DNA from: VRUE01 sp963770315
GTDB lineage: Bacteria; Actinomycetota; Thermoleophilia; Solirubrobacterales; 70-9
DNA: 64,000 nt
Assembly: GCA_963770315.1 (NCBI GenBank)
Contig: CAVYPC010000002.1
Span: forward strand, 2,666,001-2,730,000
Direction of reading: 5' to 3'
Shown here: positions 14,060-23,945 of the stretch, in pieces
Layout: each line of letters opens with the position of its first letter
Numbering within the stretch: the stretch's first letter is position 1
Program-made: the position numbers and the translations under genes
The notes under the pieces: generated by a model
Seen by the model: the letters and a program-made list of their open reading frames with translations, nothing else
The model's database searches: none
Told to the model about the DNA's origin: nothing

Positions 14060-17000
14060 GTGAGGGTTAAAACGCAGACACCGGCCAGGCGACTCATCGC
14101 GGCGACGGCGCTGGCCGCATTGGTGGCTTTCACCTGCGCCCTCCTCCTCACTGCACCCGCCGCCTCCGCCGCCCCACCCCAGCTCTGGCAGAGTTGCGAA
14201 AGCGGCACCGGCGCCGGGCAGTGCAGCATTCCCCGCGGTATCGCCGCCGACCCCAAAGACGGCCACGTCTTCGTCGCCGATCAGCTCAACAGCCGCATCA
14301 ACGAGTTCAATCCCCTGGGCGAATTCGTCAAGGCCTGGGGCTGGGACGTTGTGCAGTCGGGCCCCGGCAACACTGGCACCGGCTTTGAGTATCTGCGTGC
14401 CCGATAACGGCGATGTCTGCAAAGCGGGGGTCGAAGGAAGCGGCACGGGCCAGTTCAAAGTGGCGCTTGGCGTCGCCGTCGACTCCTCCGGCGACGTCTA
14501 CGTAGTCGATCACGACAACCAGCGCGTGCAGAAGTTCTCCCCCGCCGGCCAGTTCCTCGCCGCCTTCGGCGGCGACACGGTTGCCTTCGGCCCCGATGAC
14601 TCGACCAACAAAGAGACCCAGGAAATCTCCATCGCCCAGAGCGCCGGGACCTTCAGGCTGAATTTCACCAACCCCTTCCTAAACGGGACCAACGCCGAAA
14701 CCGCGCCACTGCCCTTCAACGCCTCGGCCGCGGAAATCCAAACCGCGCTCAACGCTCTGCCCTCGATCACCGGACCTGGCGGCTCGGTCTCGGTCACGGG
14801 ATCGAACCCCTTCGTCGTCACTTTCGAAGGCAACCTCGCGGGCGATGACGTGACGCCGCTTACCGTCACCCTCGACGCCGGCGCCCAGCTCAAATGCTCG
14901 ACCCCGACCGCAGCCGAATCGATCTCCTACCAGTGGCTTCGCAACAACGGCGAGATAGAAGGCGCCACCGCCTCCACCTATACCGCCACCGCACAGGACA
15001 AAGGCAAGGTGCTCCAGTGTCGGGTCACCGCCACCAACGCCGCCGCCGCCTCCACCCAGCTCTCAGACCCCGGGCAGCTGATCGCCCCGGCCCCCGGGCG
15101 CCCTGCCCCCCGTCATCCGGCCTCGATCCCAGCGCCTGAAGCAAGTGCCCCGCTCAGCGTCGGCGGCGGCGGGCAGACGCTCAGCTGCGACCCAGACGAA
15201 GCGGGCTGGAGGGACAGCAATGGAAACTTCAACTACCGCTGGTACCGCAACGGCGCGAGCATCAAAGAAAACGCCAGCAATAAGACCTACACGGTGACGG
15301 CGGCCGACCTCGCCGCCCCCGCGGTCTTCCAGTGCGAAGTCAAGGCTGACGGCCTCTTTGCCGCCGGTTCCTCCCAAGCCGCCAAGATGAGCGAGAACCT
15401 CGCCACCTCCCCGCCGCCGAGCGCGCCGCCCGCGCCCGAAGTCCAGGCGAATATCTCGCCCGCCAACATCACCGCCACCGTTGCCGACGGCGGCGGTCCG
15501 GAGGTCTGCAAAGCCGCCGACAGCTGCAAAGCCGGCAGCAAAGGCGCTGATGCAGGCGAGTTCGGCGCATTGGGGGTCGGCGACTTCATCGCGATCGATC
15601 CCACCGACAGGGTCTACGTCGGCGATCGGAACCACATCCAGCGCTTCGACACCGGCGGCGCTTACCAGGACGAGTGCAGCGTGCCCCGCACCGTGCAATC
15701 GCTCGCCACCGACTCCGCCGGCAAGCTCTACGTCGCCTATGAAGGCCAGCTGGACGTGCGCAAGCTGTCCTTCAATGCCGGCGGGGAATGCGAAGAGCTC
15801 GGACGCTTCGAACTGCCCGAGCCCAACGAATTCGCCGCCGCAGTTCCCACCGCCGTCGCCGTGGACGCGGCGGGCCACGTCTATGCCTTCAGTAGTTTCG
15901 CAGGCGGGGGAAGTGGCACTCCCCCCCTCGACCGGATCTTCGAGTTCGACCCCGCCGGCAATGTGATCGACCAGTTCGGCAAGGACGAATTTGTCCAATC
16001 GACCGGCCTCGCCACCAACGTCTGCCCCGGAAGCGAAGCGCCGGGCAACCTCTACGTCACCAACTTCGGCAGCGGAAAAGACTTCCTCCGCGCCTACGGC
16101 ACCGAGCCGGTCGGCTGCTTCAAAGCGAGGGCCCTCCCCGCCAACCCGATCGCCGAAACCAGCGCCACGCTCAAAGGAACGGTCAACCCCGGTGGCACCC
16201 TGAGCAGCGAATGCCGCTTCGAATGGGGCGCGACGACCGCCTACGGCAACGTCGCCACCTGCGCGGAGTCCCCGGCGACGATCGGCTCGGGGACCAGCCC
16301 CGTATCGGTGCACGCCAACATCGCCGGCCTGCAGGGGGCGACCGTCTACCACGTCCGCCTGCGGGCAAAAATCGGCGGCGAAACCGAGACCAGTCCCGAT
16401 GTGAGCTTCAAAACCCTCGGCCCACCGACGATCTCCGCCGAGCAGGTCGTCTCCGCCACCGCCACCGAGGCCACCCTGAGGGCGCTGGTCAATCCCGAAG
16501 GCCTCGCGACCAGCTGTCATGTCGACTACGGCCCCGACGTCTCCTACGGGCAGAGCACGCCGGAGGTGTCTGTCGGCACAGACCGCGGCGATCACCCAGT
16601 GCCGGTCACGCTAACCGGCCTCAAAGCCGGCGCCACCTATCACTGGCGCTACCTCTGCACCAACACCGCCGTCTTGGACGGCGGCGTGAGCGAAGGTGAA
16701 GACCGCACTCTCAACACCTACCGCCCCTTCGCCCCCCAGACCGACTGCCCCAACCAGGGCTTCCGTATCGGCGCCTCGGCCCCGCTGCCCGATTGCCGCG
16801 CCTATGAGATGGTCTCCCCGGTCGACAAAAACGGCGCCGACATCATCGCCGGGAGGAACAATCTGGAAGCCGAGGGCTACGCCCAGGTATCCCCCGACGG
16901 CGAAAAGCTCGCCTACGCCACCAGGGGAAGCGCCGCCTTCGGCGAAGACCCGCCCAACAGCTTCGTAATCAACCAGTACCTGGCTGCCCGCGTCGAAGGA

Positions 17001-18908
17001 ATCGGCTGGTCGAGCGAGGCCATCCACCCGCCCTACCCCGGCCGCCGCGTCAAAGGGGCCGTTGCGGGGGCGGGCCGCGAATTCATCGCCTTCTCGCCCG
17101 ACCTCTGCAGCGCCTGGGTGGTCGACTTCCAGACTCCGGCCTTAAACCCCGACGCCCAGCCCGAAGCCGCCAACCTCTACCGCCGCCAGAACTGTGGACC
17201 GGAAGCGGGCAGCTTCGAAACGCTGACCACGGCGCCGCTGCCGCTCGAAGGCGAAGCGAGGAGCAGCTACGTCACCAACAACTCGGTCCAGGGCGCCTCC
17301 GCCGACTCGCGCCACGCGATTTTCCGCGCCAAGGCGCCGCTCACCGCCGATGCCGCCGCAGGAGTGAACGCCCAGCTCTATGACCGCTTCAACGGCGGCC
17401 TCCATCTGGTCAGCGTCCTGCCCGGCGGCGAAGCCGACCCGGTCAGTGCCACGGTTGGTGGCGCTGGCGGGGCTGGGAGCGACAGCCTCCAGGGCGCCGT
17501 CTCCGAGGACGGCTCCTACGTCTACTGGACCTCGGTTGGAACCGATTTAGTCGGAAAGATCTACCTGCGCCACCACCCCGAGCAGGGCATCGTCAAAGGC
17601 GAATGCACCAAAGCGAGCAAAGCCTGCACGATCGCGGTCAGCACCGGTAACAACGCCTTCTTCTGGGCCGCCGCCTCCGATGGCTCCAAAGCCCTCTACT
17701 CAGAAGGCCAAGACCTCTACGAGTTCGACCTGGGCGAAGCCGAAGCGGGGGAAGCGCCGAGGCTGATCGCCCACCACGTGAGGAACTTCGGCGATGACTT
17801 CAGGGGAGGAGTCACGGGCGTCTCCAAGGATCTCTCGCGCGTCTACTTCCTCTCCACCGACGTGTTGGCGGGATCGGGGCAAAACAGCGAGGGCGATGAA
17901 GCGAGCGCGGGCAAGCCCAACCTCTACCTCTACGAAGCCGGCTCGGGCTCCTTCGAGTTTGTCGCCACCGTGCTCGAAAGCGACGCCGGCAAGCCCGAGC
18001 CCGACGCAGAGAAGATAAACGGCATCTCCTACAGCCTCATCTCCCCTAACGCGCAGTACCGCGCCACCAGGGTCACCCCTGACGGCACCCGCATCGCCTT
18101 CGAGTCGCGGGCGCAGCTGACCGGCTTCGACAACACGGCGGCGAGCAGCGGCAAGCCAGCAGTAGAGGTCTACACCTACACGGCCGGCGGTGCGCTTCAG
18201 TGCATCTCCTGCAACCCAAGCGGAGCGCGACCGGCCACCCACGAACTCGCAGAACCCTACTTACATCCCGGGGAAGGCTTCAAGTCCAAAGTCCAGGCCG
18301 CCGCCTGGATCCCCACCTGGGAACACCCGCTGCACGCCTCAAACGTCCTCTCCGTCGACGGCAAGCGCCTGTTCTTCAACGCAAACGACGCGCTCTTGCC
18401 GCGCGACACCAACGGCGCCCAGGACGTCTATGAGTGGGAGGCGCCGGGAACGGGGGGCTGCGATGCCGAAGATGCCAGCTACTTCCCCCAAAACGGCGGC
18501 TGCCTGTATCTGATCTCGACCGGCGAAAGCCCCTTCGAATCGGAATTCTGGGAAGCGAGCCCGGATGGGGAAGACGTTTTCTTCACCACCGGGTCGAGCC
18601 TTTTGCCCCAGGATCCGGGCTCGCTCGACCTCTATGACGCCAGGGCGCTCGGCGGCTTCCCCCAGCCCCCCGAGCAGGCCCAGTGCGAAGGCGAAGCCTG
18701 TCAGGGACCGGTATCTGCGCCAAACGATCCGACCCCGGCCTCCTCCTCTTTCCGCGGTCCCGGCAGCACTGTCAAAGCGCCCTCGAAACGACGCTGCGCC
18801 AAAGGCAGACGTCAGGTGCGCAGGGCGGGCAAAGTCCGCTGCCTCAAGCGAGGCGCAAAGCAAAAGGCAAGCCGAACCGCCAACCACAACGGGAGGGCCA
18901 AACGATGA
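14060..18908 (+). CDS. Giant secreted NHL / Ig-FN3-like / PD40-like protein (cassette 1), frameshifted
   Basis: The protein starts at GTG 14060 behind GGAGAG, with a signal peptide ending AASAA. In order it shows NHL-type repeats (IPRGIAADPKDGHVFVAD), Ig-like segments (ISYQWLRNNGEIEGATAS), a second NHL block, two FN3-like segments (CRFEWGATTAYG and VDYGPDVSYG) and a beta-propeller-like region with PD40-type repeats (AQVSPDGEKLAYATRG). It ends in a basic tail with RCAKGRRQVRRAGKVRC. The first frame stops at 14405. Comparison with the cassette 2 paralogue shows one extra T at about 14390 (GAGTATC against GAGATC), after which the second frame runs to 18908. Total length is about 1,615 aa when corrected. 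It is probably a cell-surface structural or adhesive protein. Confidence 0.82.
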
Positions 18909-21763
18909 AGCGCCTGATCTCGATCTTTGCGATCGCCCTCGCCGGCGCGGCCTTCGCCCCCACTGCGGCCCAGGCCCATTTCGGCCTCTTCGGCTTCGAT
19001 TTCACCTTCACCAACGAAGACGGCAGCATGGCAACCCAGGCGGGATCCCATCCCTATGCGGCGACGGGATCCTTCGGGCTCAACTTCGGCGAGGAAGCAG
19101 GCCGCCCGTTCGCCGAAGGCAGGCTCAAGGACTTCTTCAACCACCTGGCGCCAGGCATCCTCGGCGACCCGACCGCCTACCCGCGCTGCTCCTCGCTGGC
19201 CTTCCTGCAAGACGCGAACTGCCCGCTCGAGACCCAGGTTGGAGTTACCGCCGTCTCGCTTGAGGCGAACTGGGACGCCTCGCCGGTCTACAACCTGACC
19301 ACGCCCCCCGGGGTGCTCTTGCGGGTCGGTTGGAGCGTCGGCGGCGAAGCAAACATCGTGGTCGAGTTCGTGCTCAGCCCCCAAGCCCCCTACCACGCGA
19401 TCGCGATCTTGCGAAACACGCCGCAGCCGCTCGACGTGCTCGGCGCCAAGGTCACGGTCTGGGGCAACCCGAGCGACCCGAGCCACGACGGATTGCGCGG
19501 CGATTGCCTGAAGGAACATGTCAAAGAAGAACCCTCGATCACCGAACCCGGCGCCTTCCAGTTCGAAGGCAACGGCGAGCTCTGCCCGACCCCACCCAAC
19601 CCAAGGCCGCTGCTCACCTTGCCGACCAACTGCGCCGAAGCGCTGGCGATCACCTATGACGCGACCTCCTGGACCGACGGCGACAAAGACGGTCTGCTCG
19701 ACACCGATTCAGGCGGGGTGACGATCCACGACGCCCAAGGCAACCCCCAGCCCTTCACCGGCTGCGGCAAACTGGGCTTCTCGCCAAAGACCGAATCCAA
19801 GCTCGGCACCGAATCGGCGGAGACCGGCTCGGGCTTGGACTTCAACGTCGACTTCAAAGACGAAGGCCTGACCAGCGTCGAAGGGCTGGCCCAGTCCTAT
19901 GTGAAGAAAGCGGTGATCACCCTGCCGGAAGGGCTGACGATCAATCCCTCGGTTGGCGAAGGGCTGGCCGTCTGCACCCCAGCCCAGATAGCAAAGGAGA
20001 CGCTTCACTCCCAACCGGGAGAAGGCTGCCCGGAGGCCTCCAAGCTGGGTTCGCTTGAAACTCAAACGCCAGTTCTGGACGAAGCGATCAACGGCTCTGT
20101 CTTCTTGGCCCAGCAAGACGACGCGGCGACCACCACCCCCGGCGCGGAGAACCCCTTCGACAGCCTGATCGCGCTCTATCTGGTGCTGCGCAACACCAAC
20201 CTCGGCGTGATCGTCAAAGTGCCGCTGAAAGTGGAACCGGACCCGAAAACCGGGCAACTCGTCGCGACCCTGGAAAACAGCCCCCAGGTCCCGATCGGCC
20301 ATTTCAACTTCCACTTCAAAGAAGGCGCCAGAGCGCCGCTGATCACCCCATCGGCCTGCGGCACTTACACCACCGAGGCAAAGTTCTACCCCTGGTCAGA
20401 CCCAAGCAACCCGAGAACCGTCACCTCCTCTTTCAAGATCACCAGGGGAGTCGGCGGAGGCCCCTGCCCCCCGGGAGGCGTTCCTCCCTTCCACCCCGGC
20501 TTCAGCGCCGGGGCGCTGAACAACAACGCCGGCTCCTTCTCTCCCTTCAACATGCGCTTGATCCGCTCTGACGGAGAACAGGACATGACCAAGTTCTCCT
20601 CGATCCTGCCCCCGGGTGAGATCGGCTCTTTGGTCGGGGTATCGAAATGCCCCGATTCTGCGATCGATGTCGCCAGATCGAAGACCGGTCGCCAGGAGAT
20701 CGCCAGCCCCTCTTGTCCCGCCAGCTCGTTGATCGGCCACACCCTGGCCGGAGCGGGGGTGGGGGGAGCCCTGACCTACGTCGGCGGCCAGATTTACCTC
20801 GGCGGCCCCTGGCACGGCGATCCCCTCAGCGTGATCTCGGTCACCCCTGCGGTCGCCGGTCCCTTTGACGCCGGAACGGTGGTCGTCAGGCTCGCTTTGA
20901 CCCTCAACTCGAAGACCGCGGAAGTCGAAGTCGACGGCGCCAACTCAGACCCGATCCCCCACATCCTCGACGGCATCGTCTTGAAGGTGCGTGACCTGAG
21001 GGTCTACGTCGATCGCCATAACTTCCTCTTGAACCCGACCGGTTGCGATGAATCGAGCGCCAAAGCGACCCTCTTCGGCTCCTACCTGAACGTCTTCGAT
21101 CCAGCCGACGATGTCCCGGTGGCGCTCTCCGATCGCTACCAGGCCGCAAACTGCCTGAACCTGGGGTTTAAGCCGAAGCTCGACCTGGCTCTCAAAGGCG
21201 GCACCAAGCGCGGCGGGCACCCAGGGTTGATCGCCACCTACACGCCGAGAAAAGGCGATGCGAACGTCAAAGGCCTTGTGGTTCGCCTACCGCGTTCCGC
21301 ATTCCTCGACCAGGCCCACATCAGGACGATCTGCACCCGCGTCCAGTTCGCCGCCAAGGCCTGTCCCCCCGGAGCCCAGTACGGCTTCATCAAAGCCTGG
21401 ACGCCATTGCTCGAAGAACCGCTCGAAGGGCCGGTCTGGCTTAGGTCCTCGAGCCACAAGCTGCCGGATCTCGTCTTCGATCTGCACGGCTTAGTCGATG
21501 TCGAGGTCAGCGTTCGGATCGACTCCGCCAACGGCGGGATCAGGGCGACGCTTGAAAACTCACCGGACGCGCCGCTCTCCAAAGTCGTCTTGAAGATGCA
21601 GGGCGGCAAGAAGGGGCTGATCGTCAACAGCCGCAACCTCTGTGGGGCTACCTCGAAGGCCGCTGTGGACTTCACTGGGCATAACGGGAAGGAGTTCAGC
21701 GCTCATCCTGTGATGCAGGCTGATTGCGGGAAGGCGAGGAAGGGCTCACACAAACGCCGCTGA
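18905..21763 (+). CDS. Secreted ~950-aa repeat/beta-rich protein of unknown function (cassette 1)
   Basis: The 952-aa product starts at ATG 18905, overlapping the upstream stop by 4 bp (ATGA), with GGGAGGG upstream. A signal peptide ends at AAQAHFG. The rest is predicted beta-rich with many spaced Cys. Recurrent units such as KKAVITLPEGLTINPSVGEG, then VKVPLKVEPDPKTGQLVATL, occur in all three paralogues. The C-terminus carries KMQGGKKGLIVNSRNLC. I recognise no named domain. The paralogues are at 46639-49488 and 55737-58601. The C-terminal two thirds is almost identical to the cassette 2 copy, whereas the N-terminal third is diverged. A surface or matrix role is inferred from secretion and context. 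Confidence 0.85.
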   Translation: MKRLISIFAIALAGAAFAPTAAQAHFGLFGFDFTFTNEDGSMATQAGSHPYAATGSFGLNFGEEAGRPFAEGRLKDFFNHLAPGILGDPTAYPRCSSLAFLQDANCPLETQVGVTAVSLEANWDASPVYNLTTPPGVLLRVGWSVGGEANIVVEFVLSPQAPYHAIAILRNTPQPLDVLGAKVTVWGNPSDPSHDGLRGDCLKEHVKEEPSITEPGAFQFEGNGELCPTPPNPRPLLTLPTNCAEALAITYDATSWTDGDKDGLLDTDSGGVTIHDAQGNPQPFTGCGKLGFSPKTESKLGTESAETGSGLDFNVDFKDEGLTSVEGLAQSYVKKAVITLPEGLTINPSVGEGLAVCTPAQIAKETLHSQPGEGCPEASKLGSLETQTPVLDEAINGSVFLAQQDDAATTTPGAENPFDSLIALYLVLRNTNLGVIVKVPLKVEPDPKTGQLVATLENSPQVPIGHFNFHFKEGARAPLITPSACGTYTTEAKFYPWSDPSNPRTVTSSFKITRGVGGGPCPPGGVPPFHPGFSAGALNNNAGSFSPFNMRLIRSDGEQDMTKFSSILPPGEIGSLVGVSKCPDSAIDVARSKTGRQEIASPSCPASSLIGHTLAGAGVGGALTYVGGQIYLGGPWHGDPLSVISVTPAVAGPFDAGTVVVRLALTLNSKTAEVEVDGANSDPIPHILDGIVLKVRDLRVYVDRHNFLLNPTGCDESSAKATLFGSYLNVFDPADDVPVALSDRYQAANCLNLGFKPKLDLALKGGTKRGGHPGLIATYTPRKGDANVKGLVVRLPRSAFLDQAHIRTICTRVQFAAKACPPGAQYGFIKAWTPLLEEPLEGPVWLRSSSHKLPDLVFDLHGLVDVEVSVRIDSANGGIRATLENSPDAPLSKVVLKMQGGKKGLIVNSRNLCGATSKAAVDFTGHNGKEFSAHPVMQADCGKARKGSHKRR

Positions 21764-21789
21764 CGCTCTGAGTGATAATCGGGCTTCTC

Positions 21790-21862
21790 GCCCCGGTAGC
21801 TCAGAGGATAGAGCAGCCGCCTCCTAAGCGGCAGGTCGCCGGTTCGACTCCGGCCCGGGGCG
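21790..21862 (+). tRNA. tRNA-Arg (CCU)
   Basis: The sequence gives a standard cloverleaf: acceptor GCCCCGG/CCGGGGC, a D-arm with AGCTCAGAGGATAGAGC, and the anticodon arm GCCGC-CTCCTAA-GCGGC with anticodon CCU. The T-arm contains GGTTCGACTCC. CCA is not encoded. It lies only 27 bp after the end of cassette 1. Confidence 0.97.
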
Positions 21863-21902
21863 CTGACAGCCGCTAATCCTCGCCGTCAGAGGGCAGCCCC
21901 GG

Positions 21903-22133
21903 TCAATCGTCACGCCGCACCCGCTCGACCGACACAGCGCCGGAGAGATCGTCTACGTAGAGGTAGTGACCCCAGGCAAGGCCGTGGCAGGTGCGGAAGC
22001 CCGCCGCGGCAACCGCGCTCGCGTCGCCCTCCTCGAATGCGGCAACCAGGCGGTAGCCCTCGGGTCGCTGGACTTCGTCCACCTGCTGGACGAAGGCCTG
22101 CTCGTCAGCGAGCTGGGTGCGCAGTGCGCACAT
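21903..22133 (-). pseudogene. Truncated GNAT-family acetyltransferase remnant
   Basis: The 76-aa frame reads MCALRTQLADEQAFVQQVDE, then RPEGYRLVAAFEEGDASAVA and GLAWGHYLYVDDLSG. This matches the middle of bacterial GNAT proteins (helix 1-2 and strands leading to the YVDDLV segment). About 15 further family-like residues (DIGLAFDA) can be read upstream, but an in-frame TGA and the lack of a start codon cut them off. The acetyl-CoA-binding motif expected after YVDDL is absent. It is therefore probably a decayed fragment next to the tRNA. Confidence 0.6.
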
Positions 22134-22443
22134 GGCATCGAACGCCAGTCCGATGTCCGGGGGGCAGCAGCTCGCTAATCATCAGCGCATCCTAAGGGAG
22201 CGCTCACGGTCGATACTCACCATCTCAGCAAGGTATCAAACGGTACGGTGAAAGTCACCTTTTAGTACTACTCGGGTTCCACACTGTTAAGTGTCGCAAA
22301 AGGCTGCCGCACCCGCTTGCGTCGGGTCGTTTCGGGGAGACACTAGCCCGGCGTCGGCCAAATCCATGGCCGTCTCGTCTTGTGCTCCCGCCTCGTGGCG
22401 GGGGCGTTAAGTAACTGATTACACACAGGGAGGCGTACAACTG
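22134..22443 (+). other. Intergenic region and long leader upstream of orphan collagen-like gene
   Basis: No gene is seen apart from the remnant frame entering from the left. The right part contains a small hairpin (CCCGCC-TCGT-GGCGGG, around 22385-22405) and a GGGAGGCG ribosome-binding site before the ATG at 22444. The leader is not related to those of the other two collagen-like genes, and no TTCTAnAAAA motif is present. Confidence 0.4.
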
Positions 22444-23100
22444 ATGCTGAACGCAATTCGCAGGAACCTGAGTCCGCCCACCGCGATCGCGGTGGTGGCC
22501 CTTGTCTTTGCAATGACCGGCGGCGCTCTCGCCGCCAAGGGCACGACCGGTTCGGCCGATATCTCGAAGCAGGGGAAGCAGGGCAAGCGTGGACCCCAGG
22601 GGCCGAAGGGGAAGCAGGGCCCGGTGGGGCTCACCGGTCCGCAGGGCGAGCGGGGTCCCAAGGGCGATCAGGGCCCGAAGGGTGACCAAGGTCCCAAGGG
22701 CGATCAGGGCCCGAAGGGCGCTACCGGCGACCCCTGGACCGCGGGCGGCTTCCTCCCCAGCGGCGCTTCTGTAGGCGGTACATGGCTTGCCGGCGTCGGG
22801 CCTGAACTGTTCGCCGGTAAAGGCGCCGCCGCAACCACGATCTCCTTCGGGCTGCCACTGCAGGGCCTGCCGACGATCGTGATCGTCAAAAAAGAACAGG
22901 AAGGCATAGAACACGCTGCGGAATGCCCTGGAAGCGTGTTCTTCCCGAAAGCGGCGAAAGGCAACCTCTGCCTCTACACCGCTCAGGATGGCGGGCTGGA
23001 ACTCCAGTCGGCAACTCCCTCGCCGTTTGGAGCGGTCCTGACCTACTCGGGCACCCCCGGCGCCGCCAACGCGGGCGTCTGGGCGGTTACCGCGCCGTAG
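22444..23100 (+). CDS. Secreted collagen-like protein (orphan)
   Basis: The 218-aa protein has the same layout as the cassette collagens: a hydrophobic leader (AIAVVALVFAMTGGALA), about 18 Gly-X-Y triplets including a repeated GPKGDQ unit, and a C-terminal domain beginning DPWTAGGFLPSGAS and ending VWAVTAP. It differs in having no giant NHL gene behind it. The GPKGDQ repetition at DNA level (about 22660-22720) may let the triple-helix length vary by slippage. A strong terminator follows. Confidence 0.88.
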   Translation: MLNAIRRNLSPPTAIAVVALVFAMTGGALAAKGTTGSADISKQGKQGKRGPQGPKGKQGPVGLTGPQGERGPKGDQGPKGDQGPKGDQGPKGATGDPWTAGGFLPSGASVGGTWLAGVGPELFAGKGAAATTISFGLPLQGLPTIVIVKKEQEGIEHAAECPGSVFFPKAAKGNLCLYTAQDGGLELQSATPSPFGAVLTYSGTPGAANAGVWAVTAP

Positions 23101-23113
23101 GTTCGAACGGATT

Positions 23114-23143
23114 CGCCCGCACGGCCTCCGCGCCGTGCGGGCG
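23114..23143 (+). terminator. Terminator hairpin after orphan collagen-like gene
   Basis: CGCCCGCACGGC (23114-23125) and its exact complement (23132-23143) form a 12-bp stem with a 6-nt loop, followed by GGGTTCTCTC. It lies between convergent genes and could act on both. Confidence 0.75.
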
Positions 23144-23167
23144 GGTTCTCTCGCCGGTGCTCGCGCG

Positions 23168-23794
23168 TCAGGCGTAGAGGCTCTCGGCGGCAAGCTCTTG
23201 GGCACGGCGGCTCCAGAGCTTGACCTCCATGAAGATGTCGTCGCCGTAGCCCTTGAGGGCGTCGAGGGCGAGCAGGGTGAAGCGTTCGCTGGTGACCACT
23301 TCCTGGTCGACCGTCTCCGCCTCCAGCTCGGCCGTCGCCGCGACGGCGCCGCGGACCAGGGGGCGTCCCCAGACCAGGGTGACGTCTCCGGCGCGGCCGT
23401 TCTCACCGCGCCAGCGACCGATCACGTCATCGTTGAGGTCGATGTGCCACTCCGGGTTGTCCTCGGCGAGGACGTCGGTGAAGTCGGCCTTGGCTTCGAA
23501 TTCTCCCGGCTCGCCGCCGTCGGGCTTCGCGTAGGAGACATGGCCGAACAGCTCCAGCGTGCCGTCCGGACCCTCGACGCGGCCGGTGCAGGGAACCCAG
23601 GCGCGACCGCCCCAGGCGCGCTCGGGGAACCACTCGATCTTCTCTGCAGCCTCGACTCCGTCGGGGAGATCCCCGATCGCTTCGCAAGCGCCCCGGAACT
23701 CCTGCGCCAGGCGGTCGGCGAACCTCCCATGCGGGATCCCCTCCTGGCTCGAGTTGGCGATGAAGCGAGGAATCGGGCGTGGGTTGGGCGGCAC
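23168..23794 (-). CDS. Conserved hypothetical protein
   Basis: I do not recognise this 208-aa protein. It has no signal peptide or membrane helix and is acidic. It contains two regular beta-rich stretches (GRAWVPCTGRVEGPDGTLELFGHVSY and FEAKADFTDVLAEDNPEWHIDLNDDVIGRW, quoted in part) and a C-terminal helical part (VVTSERFTLLALDALKGYGDD). The coding bias fits a real gene, and it stands alone between a collagen-like gene and an NHL protein gene. Confidence 0.65.
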   Translation of the reverse strand: MPPNPRPIPRFIANSSQEGIPHGRFADRLAQEFRGACEAIGDLPDGVEAAEKIEWFPERAWGGRAWVPCTGRVEGPDGTLELFGHVSYAKPDGGEPGEFEAKADFTDVLAEDNPEWHIDLNDDVIGRWRGENGRAGDVTLVWGRPLVRGAVAATAELEAETVDQEVVTSERFTLLALDALKGYGDDIFMEVKLWSRRAQELAAESLYA

Positions 23795-23945
23795 GAGCCG
23801 CAGCCTATCGGTGACCCGTTACAGCGGATGGCCGTCTCGAATGCTCCGAAATGAGGATCGGGTTAAAGCGAGGGGATCTCGGCATTCCGGCTGTTAGGGT
23901 AAGAGAAACAGGGCGGTACGCCGATTCGACGCCAGGGAAGCCCTT

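Noticed and set aside
22660..22730. Short direct repeats resembling a small repeat array.
   Set aside because: They are the GPKGDQ codons of the collagen-like gene, with no spacers or cas genes, so they are not a CRISPR array.
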